Source: JAISDD01 sp031553935
GTDB lineage: Bacteria; Bacillota; Syntrophomonadia; Syntrophomonadales; Syntrophomonadaceae
Direction: 5' to 3'
NCBI GenBank assembly: GCA_031553935.1
Contig: JAVBKS010000042.1
Span: forward strand, 1 to 64,000
Length of the DNA: 64,000 nucleotides
Made by a program: the position numbers and the translations under genes
Shown here: positions 17,990 to 26,931 of the stretch, piece by piece
Numbering within the stretch: position 1 is the stretch's first letter
Layout: every line of letters starts with the position of its first letter
The notes under the pieces: model-generated
What the model was told of the DNA's origin: nothing
Seen by the model: only the letters and a program-made list of their open reading frames with translations
The model's database searches: none

Positions 17990-18544
17990 GTGAAAAAGCT
18001 ATTATTACACATTTGTTGTGGTCCGTGTGCCGCTTTTCCAATCAAGTACTTACAAGAACAAAATATGAATATCATGGGTTTATTCTATAATCCTAATATT
18101 CATCCATATCAAGAATACCGGCAGCGTCTCGCCGGAGTTAAACAATTGGCAGATCATTTTGAAATCAAGTTGATTCCAGCTGACAAATATGATCCCTTAC
18201 TATACTTCAATACCATTGCCTTCCGAGAGCATAAACGCTGTTTTCTATGCTATCAGATCAGATTGGAACAAACTGCCCATATGGCGAAAAAAGGAAAATT
18301 TGATTGCTTTTCAACCAGTCTACTCTTAAGCAAGAGGCAGAACCATGCACTTATTAAGCAAATCGGCGAAGAGGTGGGTAATAAATATGGGATCAAGTTT
18401 TGGTATGAAGACTTTCGCTTGGGTTTTGGAGAAAGCCAAGAAATTGCCAACAAATTAGGGATTTATCGCCAGCAATACTGTGGGTGTCTGTACAGCGAAT
18501 ATGAAAGGTTTGCTGGCAAGGATAAAACAGAGATAAACAAGTAA
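17990..18544 (+). CDS. queH: epoxyqueuosine reductase QueH
   Basis: This 184-aa protein (former DUF208) reduces epoxyqueuosine to queuosine in tRNA, the last step of the pathway, and is the alternative to QueG. Conserved cysteines appear in LLLHICCGPCA and HKRCFLCYQ, and the C-terminal YCGC matches the family Fe-S/metal set. GTG 17990 has AAGGAA 10 nt upstream; the longer in-frame TTG at 17960 does not. Its place directly before queA and tgt supports the assignment. Confidence 0.9.
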   Translation: MKKLLLHICCGPCAAFPIKYLQEQNMNIMGLFYNPNIHPYQEYRQRLAGVKQLADHFEIKLIPADKYDPLLYFNTIAFREHKRCFLCYQIRLEQTAHMAKKGKFDCFSTSLLLSKRQNHALIKQIGEEVGNKYGIKFWYEDFRLGFGESQEIANKLGIYRQQYCGCLYSEYERFAGKDKTEINK

Positions 18545-18621
18545 TGGTTTGAATCAAAAAGATTAATGCAATAATTGATAAGAGGATAGAACAATAATAG
18601 TCTAATCCTAGGGAGCAAGAA

Positions 18622-19665
18622 TTGGAGCACAATATTTACAGCAAGGAAAGTTACAAGTTCGATTTACCGGAAGAACTGATTGCCAAATATCCGGCTAATC
18701 CGCGTGACGCAGCCAAACTCCTGGTGCTTGACAAAAATACAGGATCACATAAAACTGAATGCTTTGGCAATATAGTCAATTATCTGGATCCGGATGATGT
18801 TTTGGTAATAAATGAAACCAGAGTAATTCCAGCAAGACTTGGTGGCTTCAAAAGCAGTGGAGCCCGAATTGAATTACTCTTGCTCAAAAAAAACGGGACT
18901 TACTGGGAAGCTCTGGTTAAGCCGGCCCGGCGCTTGAAGAAAGGTGATATGATATTATTTCCTGAAAGTCAGGTAAGCGTTCAAATTATTGCTGACTTGC
19001 CAATTGATGGCGGTCGTTTAATTAGTTTTAATAACTGTGAAGATGAGCTAAACTTTATCAATCAATACGGACAAGTACCTTTACCGCCGTACATTGGCAG
19101 AGAGGCGGAAGTAAATGACCGAAATCGGTACCAGACAGTATTTGCTAAAGAATTTGGCTCGGTAGCCGCACCAACTGCTGGATTACACTTTACTGAAGAA
19201 CTGATTGCCCAAATATCTGCCAAGGGGGTTCGGATCGTAAAGCTGGTATTGCATGTCGGTGTCGGAACTTTTAGGCCGGTTGCTTGCTCGGATATCAGAG
19301 AGCATAAAATGCACAAAGAGTATTACAGTCTTGATAAAGAAGCAGCTGCCACACTAAATAATGCTAAGCTGAGGAAGAATAAGATAGTTGCTGTGGGAAC
19401 TACGGTAGTCAGAACCTTAGAAACAGTATATAATGATGAATGTGGTTTCGAGGCCCAGGAGGGAGAAACCGAGATCTTTATCTTTCCAGGTTACGAATTC
19501 AGAGCCATAGATTGTATGATTACGAATTTTCATCTGCCGGAATCCTCACTTCTTATGCTAGTAACAGCTTTTGCAGGATTTCGCCAGGTAATTGATGCAT
19601 ATTCATATGCAATAAATAATAAGTTCCGTTTTTACAGCTATGGAGATGCAATGTTTGTTAAATAG
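18622..19665 (+). CDS. queA: S-adenosylmethionine:tRNA ribosyltransferase-isomerase QueA
   Basis: This 347-aa enzyme transfers the ribosyl moiety of SAM to preQ1-modified tRNA to give epoxyqueuosine. Conserved blocks are DLPEELIAKYP, LVINETRVIPARL, GSVAAPTAGLHFT, HVGVGTF and TNFHLPESSLLMLV. The start is TTG with GGGAG 6 nt upstream. tgt follows after 5 nt and queH precedes, so three successive queuosine steps are encoded together. Confidence 0.97.
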   Translation: MEHNIYSKESYKFDLPEELIAKYPANPRDAAKLLVLDKNTGSHKTECFGNIVNYLDPDDVLVINETRVIPARLGGFKSSGARIELLLLKKNGTYWEALVKPARRLKKGDMILFPESQVSVQIIADLPIDGGRLISFNNCEDELNFINQYGQVPLPPYIGREAEVNDRNRYQTVFAKEFGSVAAPTAGLHFTEELIAQISAKGVRIVKLVLHVGVGTFRPVACSDIREHKMHKEYYSLDKEAAATLNNAKLRKNKIVAVGTTVVRTLETVYNDECGFEAQEGETEIFIFPGYEFRAIDCMITNFHLPESSLLMLVTAFAGFRQVIDAYSYAINNKFRFYSYGDAMFVK

Positions 19666-19673
19666 GAGTAATG

Positions 19674-20798
19674 ATGTTCGTATTTGAAGTCGAGGGAAAA
19701 GATGTTAATTCCTTTGCCCGCTGCGGAAAAATAGTGACTGGGCATGGTGTGATACAGACCCCAGTTTTTATGCCGGTAGGCACCCAGGCAACAGTTAAAG
19801 CCCTAACACCTGATGATCTTTATGAATTAAATATTAATGTCATTCTTGCTAATACCTATCACTTATATCTGCGTCCCGGAGCGGACCTAATCAGCAAAGC
19901 CAGGGGTTTGCATTCATTTATGAATTGGAATAAATCACTGCTTACAGACAGCGGCGGCTTTCAAGTATTCAGTCTAAGCAGGTTACGGCAAATAACTGAT
20001 GAAGGGGTTTATTTTCGTTCCCATATCGATGGGTCTAGGCATTTTCTAACTCCGGAAATGGTAATGAATGTCCAGCAACAGCTAGGCGCAGATATCATTA
20101 TGTGTTTTGATGAATGTTGCGCTTACGATTGCTCGTACGAGGAAGCCCACAATGCTGTCACGAGAACAACGAAATGGGCTGAGCGCTGCCTAAGTGCGCA
20201 TGAGCCGGAGGGCCAAGCATTGTTTGGAATAGTGCAAGGCGGAATGTTTGAGGAATTGAGAAGCAAAAGCATGGATCAGCTAATTCCATTAGACTTTCCT
20301 GGCTATGCTATCGGTGGTCTAAGTGTTGGGGAATCAAAAGACGATATGTATAGAGTGCTATCGTTTACGGCTCCAAAGCTACCTGATGATAAGCCTAGGT
20401 ATTTAATGGGAGTAGGTTCACCTGAAGATCTATTACAAGGTGTGAAAAATGGTATCGATATGTTTGATTGTGTGTTGCCTACGCGTTTAGCCAGGCATGG
20501 ATCAGCCTTTACCAGTAAAGGACGTATAACGGTACGCAATTTCACTTTTGCTGAGGACTTTTCTCCCCTTGATGATGAATGTGACTGTTATGTATGTAAA
20601 AACTATAGTCGCGCATATATCAGGCATTTAATTAAAGCAGGTGAACTATTGGTTCATCGCTTGCTCAGTATTCACAATCTTTATTTTTTAGAAAATTTGA
20701 TGAAAAATATAAGAAATTCGATAAAAATTCAAAAGTTTAATGAATTTCACCACGATTTTTTGGTAAAATATAACTCGTCCAGTAATGCACGTAACTAA
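19674..20798 (+). CDS. tgt: tRNA-guanine transglycosylase
   Basis: This 374-aa TIM-barrel enzyme exchanges guanine-34 for preQ1 in GUN anticodon tRNAs. Visible features are the base-binding Asp in TDSGGFQVFSL, the nucleophile region GIDMFDCVLPTRLARHG, and the zinc site with Cys in ECDCYVCKNY plus a downstream His. Two adjacent ATGs exist (19671, 19674); AGGAG at 19664-19668 favours the second. yajC follows after a 54-nt spacer. Confidence 0.97.
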   Translation: MFVFEVEGKDVNSFARCGKIVTGHGVIQTPVFMPVGTQATVKALTPDDLYELNINVILANTYHLYLRPGADLISKARGLHSFMNWNKSLLTDSGGFQVFSLSRLRQITDEGVYFRSHIDGSRHFLTPEMVMNVQQQLGADIIMCFDECCAYDCSYEEAHNAVTRTTKWAERCLSAHEPEGQALFGIVQGGMFEELRSKSMDQLIPLDFPGYAIGGLSVGESKDDMYRVLSFTAPKLPDDKPRYLMGVGSPEDLLQGVKNGIDMFDCVLPTRLARHGSAFTSKGRITVRNFTFAEDFSPLDDECDCYVCKNYSRAYIRHLIKAGELLVHRLLSIHNLYFLENLMKNIRNSIKIQKFNEFHHDFLVKYNSSSNARN

Positions 20799-20852
20799 GA
20801 ATTTGGAAGTGCATTAAATTGGGTTTAGAAAAAGAAATGGAGTGATAATTCT

Positions 20853-21125
20853 ATGGGTGGAGAACAGAACTGGGTTGGAATTGCAGTATACTTTGCTGCG
20901 TTCATTGCCTTGTTTTATGTGCTAATTATTATGCCACGCAAAAAACAAGAAAAGAAGCAAAAAGAATTAGTTGAAAGTTTGGCCAAAGGCGATAAGGTCG
21001 TGACAATTGGCGGGATAAAAGGCGAGATTTCAAAACTAAAAGAAGACAGTGTTTTCTTGAAGATTAATAAAGAAATTGAAATCGAAATTCTGCGCAAAGC
21101 CATTGCCTTCAGATCTGAGGAGTAA
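20853..21125 (+). CDS. yajC: preprotein translocase accessory subunit YajC
   Basis: This 90-aa protein has one N-terminal membrane helix (IAVYFAAFIALFYVLIIMP) followed by RKKQEKKQKE and the conserved KGDKVVTIGGIKGEI domain. It associates with SecDF at the Sec translocon. The stop is immediately followed by the HD-protein gene whose ribosome site overlaps the yajC end, and secD and secF lie beyond it. Confidence 0.95.
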   Translation: MGGEQNWVGIAVYFAAFIALFYVLIIMPRKKQEKKQKELVESLAKGDKVVTIGGIKGEISKLKEDSVFLKINKEIEIEILRKAIAFRSEE

Positions 21126-21129
21126 ATAT

Positions 21130-21786
21130 TTGGATTTACATGCAGTCAGAACAGATCCATTGATAAATACTTTTATTCAACGCGGAAATGAAGCTTTAGC
21201 TACAATCGGGTATACCGATCATGGGGTTAAGCATGTAGTTTTAGTATCTACGCGCGCCCAGGATGTACTATTGCAGCTCGGGTACCCGGAAAGAGAAGCA
21301 GAACTGGCAGGCATTGCAGGTTATATGCACGATATTGGCAATGTTATTAACCGAATCGGCCATAGTCAAAGTGGGGCTTTACTGGCTTACGAAATTCTCA
21401 AGAGGTTAAATTTCCCGGCAGATGAAATCGCTATTATTTGTTCGGCAATCGGCAATCATGATGAAGAGAATGGCAATCCGGTCAATACTGTGGCGGCGGC
21501 ATTAATCCTAGCTGATAAATCGCATGTGCATAGAAAGCGGGTAAGGAATACTGATATTGCCACATTTGATATACATGACCGAGTTAACTATGCCGTTGAG
21601 TCTGCCTTGATATCGGTAAATAATGAAAAGAAAAATATTGGTCTTAATATCATAATTGATATTAATATATGTCCAGTATTAGAGTATTTCGAGATATTTT
21701 TATCGCGGATGCTGATGTGCCGTCAAGCTGCATTATTTTTAGGTTGTGATTTTTCCTTGTACATTAATGATGCCAAACTCTTGTAG
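21130..21786 (+). CDS. HD-domain metal-dependent phosphohydrolase
   Basis: This 218-aa protein has the HD fold: HGVKHVV, AGYMHDIGNVINRIGHSQ (the HD pair), ICSAIGNHDE and LILADKSHVHRKRV. Such enzymes hydrolyse phosphate esters, often nucleotides; the substrate is unknown. TTG 21130 is the likely start because GAGGAG (21117-21122) lies 7 nt before it. A longer in-frame reading would overlap yajC. Its insertion between yajC and secD recurs in some Clostridia (recalled, not checked). Confidence 0.85.
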   Translation: MDLHAVRTDPLINTFIQRGNEALATIGYTDHGVKHVVLVSTRAQDVLLQLGYPEREAELAGIAGYMHDIGNVINRIGHSQSGALLAYEILKRLNFPADEIAIICSAIGNHDEENGNPVNTVAAALILADKSHVHRKRVRNTDIATFDIHDRVNYAVESALISVNNEKKNIGLNIIIDINICPVLEYFEIFLSRMLMCRQAALFLGCDFSLYINDAKLL

Positions 21787-21826
21787 AGGGAAAATATCAG
21801 CAATAAATTTGTGGGAGGAGTAGGTT

Positions 21827-23035
21827 TTGAATCGAAAAGTTTTAGGTATCGTAATTGTAGTGGCAGTAGTCATTGCAACCATAGGGGCAGCTTATTACCT
21901 CTATATGCCCTTAAAAAACAATATTAAGCTGGGATTAGACCTCAGCGGAGGTCTGCGCGTAGTATTACAAGCGCAAGAAAAAGAAGGAAACCCAGTATCT
22001 GAGGATACTATTAACAAAGCAGTAGGGATTCTAAGGGATAGGGTAGACAGCCTAGGGGTAAAAGAGACGGCGCTATATCCTCAAGGAACGGATAGGGTTG
22101 TAGTCGAAATTGCAGGAGAAAAAGACCCTGAAGCAGCTGTTGATATACTTAAAAATACTGCTCAGTTAGAGTTCTGGGACGAAAGCGGTACAGTGCTTCT
22201 GACTGGTGAACACTTAAAAAATGCCCAAGCACAGATAAATCCTCAAACCCAAAAAGGTGAAGTTCATATCGAGTTTGATGCTGAGGGAACAGAACTGTTT
22301 AAGCAAGCCACCACTGCTAATGTGAATAAAACATTGGCAATAGTAATCGATGACAGAATTGTAAGTGCCCCCAGGGTTGATGAACCAATTCCCAGTGGAA
22401 GTGCATCGATAACTGGTCAGTTTACGGCTGAAGAAGCACAAAACCTAGCCGTGCTGCTCCGCTCCGGAGCTTTGCCGGTGAGCCTGCAAGTGGTTGAAAA
22501 GCGCTCGATTGGGCCTTCATTAGGTGCAGATTCGCTGAATAAAAGCTTAAAAGCCGGATTATTAGGCTTAATTGCCATATTAGTTTTTATGTTTGGCTAT
22601 TACAGGCTGCCGGGAGCAATTGCTGATATATCATTGATTGTCTATGCGATTTTAGTTTTGGGAACTACTTGGTTTTTGGGGTCAGTGCTAACAGTACCTG
22701 GAATTGCTGGTTTCGTCTTATCTATAGGTATGGCAGTTGATGCCAATATTATTATTTACGAGCGTATCAAAGAAGAATTGCGCAACGGCAAGACATTACT
22801 GGCAGGAATTGAAGCAGGTTTTAGGCGCGGTTTTTGGACGATTTTTGATTCCAATTTGACAACTCTGCTTACCGCCGGAGTATTAATGTATTTTGGAACC
22901 GGTCCGGTAAAAGGTTTCGCTGTAACTCTATCTATAGGTCTTGTTGCCAGCATAATAGTACTTTTGACCTTTACAAGATTTCTATTGATTCAATGCGCTC
23001 ATTTTGTTAAGAACAAAAAATTATATGGCATATAA
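21827..23035 (+). CDS. secD: protein translocase subunit SecD
   Basis: This 402-aa protein has an N-terminal membrane helix, the P1 motif LGLDLSGGLRVVLQ, a large extracytoplasmic domain, and five further helices including MAVDANIIIYERIKEELR. SecD works with SecF to pull secreted proteins across the membrane using the proton or sodium gradient. The start is TTG behind GGAGGAG. secF begins 12 nt later. Confidence 0.97.
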   Translation: MNRKVLGIVIVVAVVIATIGAAYYLYMPLKNNIKLGLDLSGGLRVVLQAQEKEGNPVSEDTINKAVGILRDRVDSLGVKETALYPQGTDRVVVEIAGEKDPEAAVDILKNTAQLEFWDESGTVLLTGEHLKNAQAQINPQTQKGEVHIEFDAEGTELFKQATTANVNKTLAIVIDDRIVSAPRVDEPIPSGSASITGQFTAEEAQNLAVLLRSGALPVSLQVVEKRSIGPSLGADSLNKSLKAGLLGLIAILVFMFGYYRLPGAIADISLIVYAILVLGTTWFLGSVLTVPGIAGFVLSIGMAVDANIIIYERIKEELRNGKTLLAGIEAGFRRGFWTIFDSNLTTLLTAGVLMYFGTGPVKGFAVTLSIGLVASIIVLLTFTRFLLIQCAHFVKNKKLYGI

Positions 23036-23047
23036 GGAGGGAAGCAT

Positions 23048-23887
23048 ATGAAAATCGTTGAAAGAAGAAAGATTTATTATTTAATTTCTATTATAGTATT
23101 GCTGCCCGGTCTTATATCGCTGTTTATTAATGGACTGAACTTAGGGATTGATTTCCGGGGGGGTTCAGAAATAACCGTTAAGATTGCAAGTGAACCTAGC
23201 ATAGTAGAAGTACGGACTATCCTCACCGAAATAGGCTTTGACAAAGCTGAAATTCAAGTAAGTGGTGATCATTACATCATTAGGACTCCTGAACTATCCC
23301 AAGAAGAGTCACGCGCCATATTAACAACCCTATCAGAAAAGTATGAATCATATGAATTCTTAGGAAATGATACGGTAGGAGCAATTATTGGTAAGGAATT
23401 AGTTCGCAATGCAATAATAGCTACGATCCTTGCAGCAATTCTAATGGGAATATATATCGCAATTCGCTTTGAATGGCGTTTTGGAATTGCAGCCATAGTT
23501 TCGGAGGTTCACGACATCCTTTTCGTCCTGGGGATATTTTCGATTTTCCAATGGGAAGTAAATACACCGTTTATTGCTGCGATACTGACAGTTGTTGGTT
23601 TCTCCTTAAACGACACTATTGTTATTTTCGACCGCATCAGAGAAAACCTACGTAACAAACGTAAAGAGGATTATGCCGGGCTTATTAATAAGAGTATTAT
23701 GCAGTCCTTGAATCGCTCGATCAATACGGTTTTAACTTGTGTATTTGCTTTGGTTGCTTTGTATATTTGGGGTGGAGCTTCACTGCAAGTCTTCGTGCTG
23801 GCAATGCTAATTGGATTCGTGGTCGGAGCATGTTCCTCCATATTTATCGCTAGTCCGATATGGTATGAGATCAGAACCAGAACCTAA
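23048..23887 (+). CDS. secF: protein translocase subunit SecF
   Basis: This 279-aa protein has six membrane helices, with LGIDFRGGSEI near the N-terminus and NDTIVIFDRIRENLR in the fourth-helix region, both family hallmarks. It forms a complex with SecD (12 nt upstream, clearly cotranscribed, GGAGG before the ATG). It is the last gene of the run that begins at ruvC. Confidence 0.97.
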   Translation: MKIVERRKIYYLISIIVLLPGLISLFINGLNLGIDFRGGSEITVKIASEPSIVEVRTILTEIGFDKAEIQVSGDHYIIRTPELSQEESRAILTTLSEKYESYEFLGNDTVGAIIGKELVRNAIIATILAAILMGIYIAIRFEWRFGIAAIVSEVHDILFVLGIFSIFQWEVNTPFIAAILTVVGFSLNDTIVIFDRIRENLRNKRKEDYAGLINKSIMQSLNRSINTVLTCVFALVALYIWGGASLQVFVLAMLIGFVVGACSSIFIASPIWYEIRTRT

Positions 23888-23950
23888 TTTCTATTAATCT
23901 TTGGGGAAACTAATGGTCTGCAGCTTTAAATAGAAGCATATAATAGATTG

Positions 23951-24214
23951 TTTAATAGGTGGCATTGTATGCAGCCAATTTCCCAGGGTTAATGATAAGT
24001 AACCATTGTACCCGAGTGTACGCAGCATTTTATTTGATTTAGATTCGTTCTCTTATAAAGTGATCGAAAACATGGTTGCAGTTATCTGCGAAGGATGAAC
24101 GCCAAAATGACGTATTGCTTGCGGTAACGTCGAGTTCCTGGGCCAAATGAGATGCCCAGCCCTAGCAGCTAACTGCTCAAGTTTATCTTGCCAAAGAGTT
24201 GTACTTTTTTATAT
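23951..24214 (+). ncRNA. candidate structured RNA (hairpin array), identity unknown
   Basis: This gene-free stretch between secF and a CDF transporter holds consecutive short hairpins: GGTTA/TAACC (23987-24004), GCAG/CTGC (24078-24089), GACGT/ACGTC (24109-24131), CTGGGC/GCCCAG (24138-24159), AGCAG/CTGCT (24164-24177) and CAAG/CTTG (24178-24190). It ends near a T-run (24205-24210), and TATAAT lies at 23939-23944. It does not match any riboswitch consensus I can recall; 6S-like RNA or a leader for the transporter are options. A 41-codon open stretch on the minus strand (about 24035-24160) is a competing reading. Low confidence. Confidence 0.3.
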
Positions 24215-24259
24215 TTACATGAGAAACTGCCATCACATACCACCAAAGAGGGATCGCAA

Positions 24260-25132
24260 ATGGATGAAAGAGTTAAGGCCGGACTTGTTTCTGTCGCGGG
24301 AAATACAATTCTTACCATATCGAAATTGATTGTTGGCATAATTATTGGCTCCGTCAGCATAATTTCAGAAGCAATCCATTCGGCAAATGATCTGGTCGCT
24401 TCAATATTAACTGTAATTGCTGTAAAAGTTTCATCCAAGCCTCCCGATAAATTTCATCAATATGGACATGGGAAAATTGAAAACATTTCTGGAATCATTG
24501 AAGCGCTTTTGATAGTACTGGCAGCGGCTTTGATTATTAACGAAGCTTGGCAAAAATTAATAACAAAGACGGTAATCAGTCATCTTTCATTAGGAATTAT
24601 CGTTATGCTTATTGCTAGCATAGTGAACTATTTCGTTTCTCGGTACTTATTCGCCGTGGCTAAAAAGCATGATTCCATTGCTTTGGAAGCTGATGGCTTG
24701 CATTTACGCACGGATGTGTATACTTCTGCGGGAATTGCTGTCGGTTTGATTATTATTAAGTTTACTGGATATTATTGGATAGATCCTGTGGCAGCCATCA
24801 TTGTCAGTCTGTTTATACTTCATGCTGCAATTAAGCTAATAATTAAAGCGCTTAGGCCTTTGATGGATTCAGCAATTGATGAAGAAGATTTAAAGAGAAT
24901 TGAAGATATACTAGACAAGTATAATGACCAATACTATAATTATCATGCCTTACGTACAAGAAAATCTGGCCGCGATACTCATATCGATTTGCATCTTTTA
25001 ATTAAACCGGAAACAAGTGTTAAATCAGCTCACGATTTATGTGAAGAAATTGAAGCTTCAATAAAGGAAGTTATTCCATTTTCAGTGGTATTAATTCACG
25101 TCGAGCCGGTAGCTGGGCCGCAACTTCAATAG
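24260..25132 (+). CDS. cation diffusion facilitator (CDF) transporter
   Basis: This 290-aa protein has six membrane helices followed by a cytoplasmic ferredoxin-like domain (SGRDTHIDLHLLIKP). Helix 2 contains SEAIHSANDLVAS and helix 5 contains EADGLHLRTDVYTS. The usual metal-site pair HxxxD is seen in HLRTD, and the first site reads HSAND. CDF proteins export Zn, Mn, Fe, Co or Ni by proton antiport; the metal is not deducible. ATG 24260 has GAGGGA before it; the upstream ATG does not. The hairpin-rich leader at 23951-24214 could regulate it. Confidence 0.9.
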   Translation: MDERVKAGLVSVAGNTILTISKLIVGIIIGSVSIISEAIHSANDLVASILTVIAVKVSSKPPDKFHQYGHGKIENISGIIEALLIVLAAALIINEAWQKLITKTVISHLSLGIIVMLIASIVNYFVSRYLFAVAKKHDSIALEADGLHLRTDVYTSAGIAVGLIIIKFTGYYWIDPVAAIIVSLFILHAAIKLIIKALRPLMDSAIDEEDLKRIEDILDKYNDQYYNYHALRTRKSGRDTHIDLHLLIKPETSVKSAHDLCEEIEASIKEVIPFSVVLIHVEPVAGPQLQ

Positions 25133-25248
25133 ATTACTAATTCTAATTCCAGGTAGTATTTATTTGGTTATATGGCAGGAGATTATCCACCCGAGATCAA
25201 TCTCTGATTCGTGATGCAAAGAAATATTGTATGCAAGCCCTAGCTTCA

Positions 25249-25278
25249 TTGACGCCTATAAAAAACAAGTGTTACAAT
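25249..25278 (+). promoter_or_regulatory. sigma-A promoter of lysA
   Basis: TTGACG (25249-25254), an 18-nt spacer and TACAAT (25273-25278) lie about 90 nt upstream of the lysA start. No lysine-riboswitch core was recognised in the leader. Confidence 0.6.
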
Positions 25279-25365
25279 AACCACGACTAACTTTTCTTTT
25301 TATTCTCGTAACCTAAAAAAACAAGTAATTTTTAGTGGTCAGATCGTTTATAGGAGTGGATGTTT

Positions 25366-26679
25366 TTGCATTATACAGGTACAATGCGAATCAGTGATAA
25401 AGGTCATTTGGAGATAGGCGGCATAGATTCTGTTGATTTGGCAAAAAAGTTTGGGACGCCATTATGGGTAATAGATGAGAACGGACTAAGAGATAACTGC
25501 AGGCGCGTAAAAAATGCTTTTGATTCTCACGGAGACGCGCTAGTGATATATGCCAGCAAAACCCTCAGTAATATGGCGATCCTTAAGATTGTTGCCTCTC
25601 ACGGATTAGGTCTTGATGTGGTATCCGGCGGCGAAATCTATACAGCACATAAAGCTGGTTTTCCCATGGAGAAAGTTTTTTTTCACGGTAATAATAAAAG
25701 CGTAGAAGAGCTGATTCTAGCGTTAACAGTAAATGTTGGCCGAATCGTAATTGATAATTTCTATGAACTCAACTTACTGGAAGAAATTTGCGAAAAACTA
25801 AATATTCATGGGCAAGAAGTATATTTGAGGATTACTCCTGGGGTTGATGCCCATACCCATGATTTTGTAAAGACGGGGTTAATAGATTCGAAATTTGGCT
25901 TTACTTTAACCGATGGGCAAGCTTTAAAAGGAGTCAAGACAGCCTTAGAAAAAGAGCATTTGATCTTGGCTGGGCTTCATTGTCACATTGGCTCACAGAT
26001 ATTCACGCTCGAACCTTTTCAGCATACTGCAGCTATAATGATGAAATTTCTATATGATATCAAGCAAGATCTTGGCTTCGAAATCAGAGAACTTGACCTT
26101 GGCGGTGGTTTGGGAATATATTATTTTGCTGGTGATGAACCGAGCACCTATGAAAAATGGGCAGAAACAATTATGAATGAAGTAGCTAAACAAGCACTAG
26201 AACTAGGCATTACTAAGCCAAAAGTAATTGTCGAACCAGGGCGATCAATTGCCGGCCCGGTTGGCACAACCCTATATACTGTTGGTTCGCATAAAGTTGT
26301 TGAAGGAATAAGAAAGTATATTGCCGTTGATGGCGGCATGGCAGATAATCCTCGTCCGGCTTTGTATGGCTCAAAATATTCTGCAATAATTGCCAATAAG
26401 GCAAATCAAACCGCAGATGAACTGGTGTCTGTCGCAGGAAAATGCTGTGAATCTGGTGATATGCTGGCATGGAATGTCAATCTTCCTCAACCTGAAGCCG
26501 GTGATATTTTGGCGGTATTTGCAACAGGTGCTTATAACTATTCAATGTCCAGTAATTACAATCGTCTCCCTAGACCGGCGATGGTTCTGGTTGCGGATGG
26601 ACAAGCTGATGTTATTGTAGCGCGGGAGAGCTATGATGATATTATACGCAATGACCGTTTGCCTGCCAGGCTAGAATAG
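25366..26679 (+). CDS. lysA: diaminopimelate decarboxylase
   Basis: This 437-aa PLP enzyme converts meso-diaminopimelate to lysine. PLP lysine lies in VIYASKTLSN, the His/Gly motifs in GLHCHIGSQI and LDLGGGLGI, and the C-terminal active-site Cys in CCESGDMLAW. ANYNRLPRPA-like ending (SNYNRLPRPA) is typical of the family. TTG 25366 lies 9 nt after AGGAG; ATG 25360 is only 3 nt away and is less likely. It is monocistronic with its own promoter and terminator. Confidence 0.96.
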   Translation: MHYTGTMRISDKGHLEIGGIDSVDLAKKFGTPLWVIDENGLRDNCRRVKNAFDSHGDALVIYASKTLSNMAILKIVASHGLGLDVVSGGEIYTAHKAGFPMEKVFFHGNNKSVEELILALTVNVGRIVIDNFYELNLLEEICEKLNIHGQEVYLRITPGVDAHTHDFVKTGLIDSKFGFTLTDGQALKGVKTALEKEHLILAGLHCHIGSQIFTLEPFQHTAAIMMKFLYDIKQDLGFEIRELDLGGGLGIYYFAGDEPSTYEKWAETIMNEVAKQALELGITKPKVIVEPGRSIAGPVGTTLYTVGSHKVVEGIRKYIAVDGGMADNPRPALYGSKYSAIIANKANQTADELVSVAGKCCESGDMLAWNVNLPQPEAGDILAVFATGAYNYSMSSNYNRLPRPAMVLVADGQADVIVARESYDDIIRNDRLPARLE

Positions 26680-26721
26680 GAAGTATTGCCGCCATATACC
26701 TTAATTGAAGATTATTAGTTG

Positions 26722-26754
26722 CCCATGGCCAATTGTAGTTGGTCATGGGTTTCT
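26722..26754 (+). terminator. terminator after lysA
   Basis: CCCATGGCCAA (26722-26732) pairs with TTGGTCATGGG (26739-26749) with one internal G-T pair, followed by TTTCTATT. Confidence 0.8.
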
Positions 26755-26844
26755 ATTAATAATAAGAGTAGAAATAAAGCGAAAAGATACGACAAATTAT
26801 GTTGATTATATTGGTAAGTGTCGAATTAATAAAAGGCCATACTA

Positions 26845-26874
26845 TTGACGCTTTCTTGCCATCAATGGTACACT
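26845..26874 (+). promoter_or_regulatory. sigma-A promoter of the 26932 operon
   Basis: TTGACG (26845-26850), an 18-nt spacer and TACACT (26869-26874) lie 57 nt before the GTG start. This is the only clear promoter before the tightly packed genes running to 33006. Confidence 0.6.
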
Positions 26875-26931
26875 CACCTGAGGATAAGGTTCTAGGAAAT
26901 CTAAGTATATATTGCTTATTGGAGTTTAATT

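Noticed and set aside
23951..24214. Known riboswitch classes (M-box, cobalamin, NiCo, SAM, FMN, TPP) or T-box
   Set aside because: None of the conserved cores I can recall is present on either strand, so only an unnamed candidate is reported.
25133..25365. Lysine riboswitch before lysA
   Set aside because: The conserved lysine-aptamer core could not be found; only a promoter is visible.
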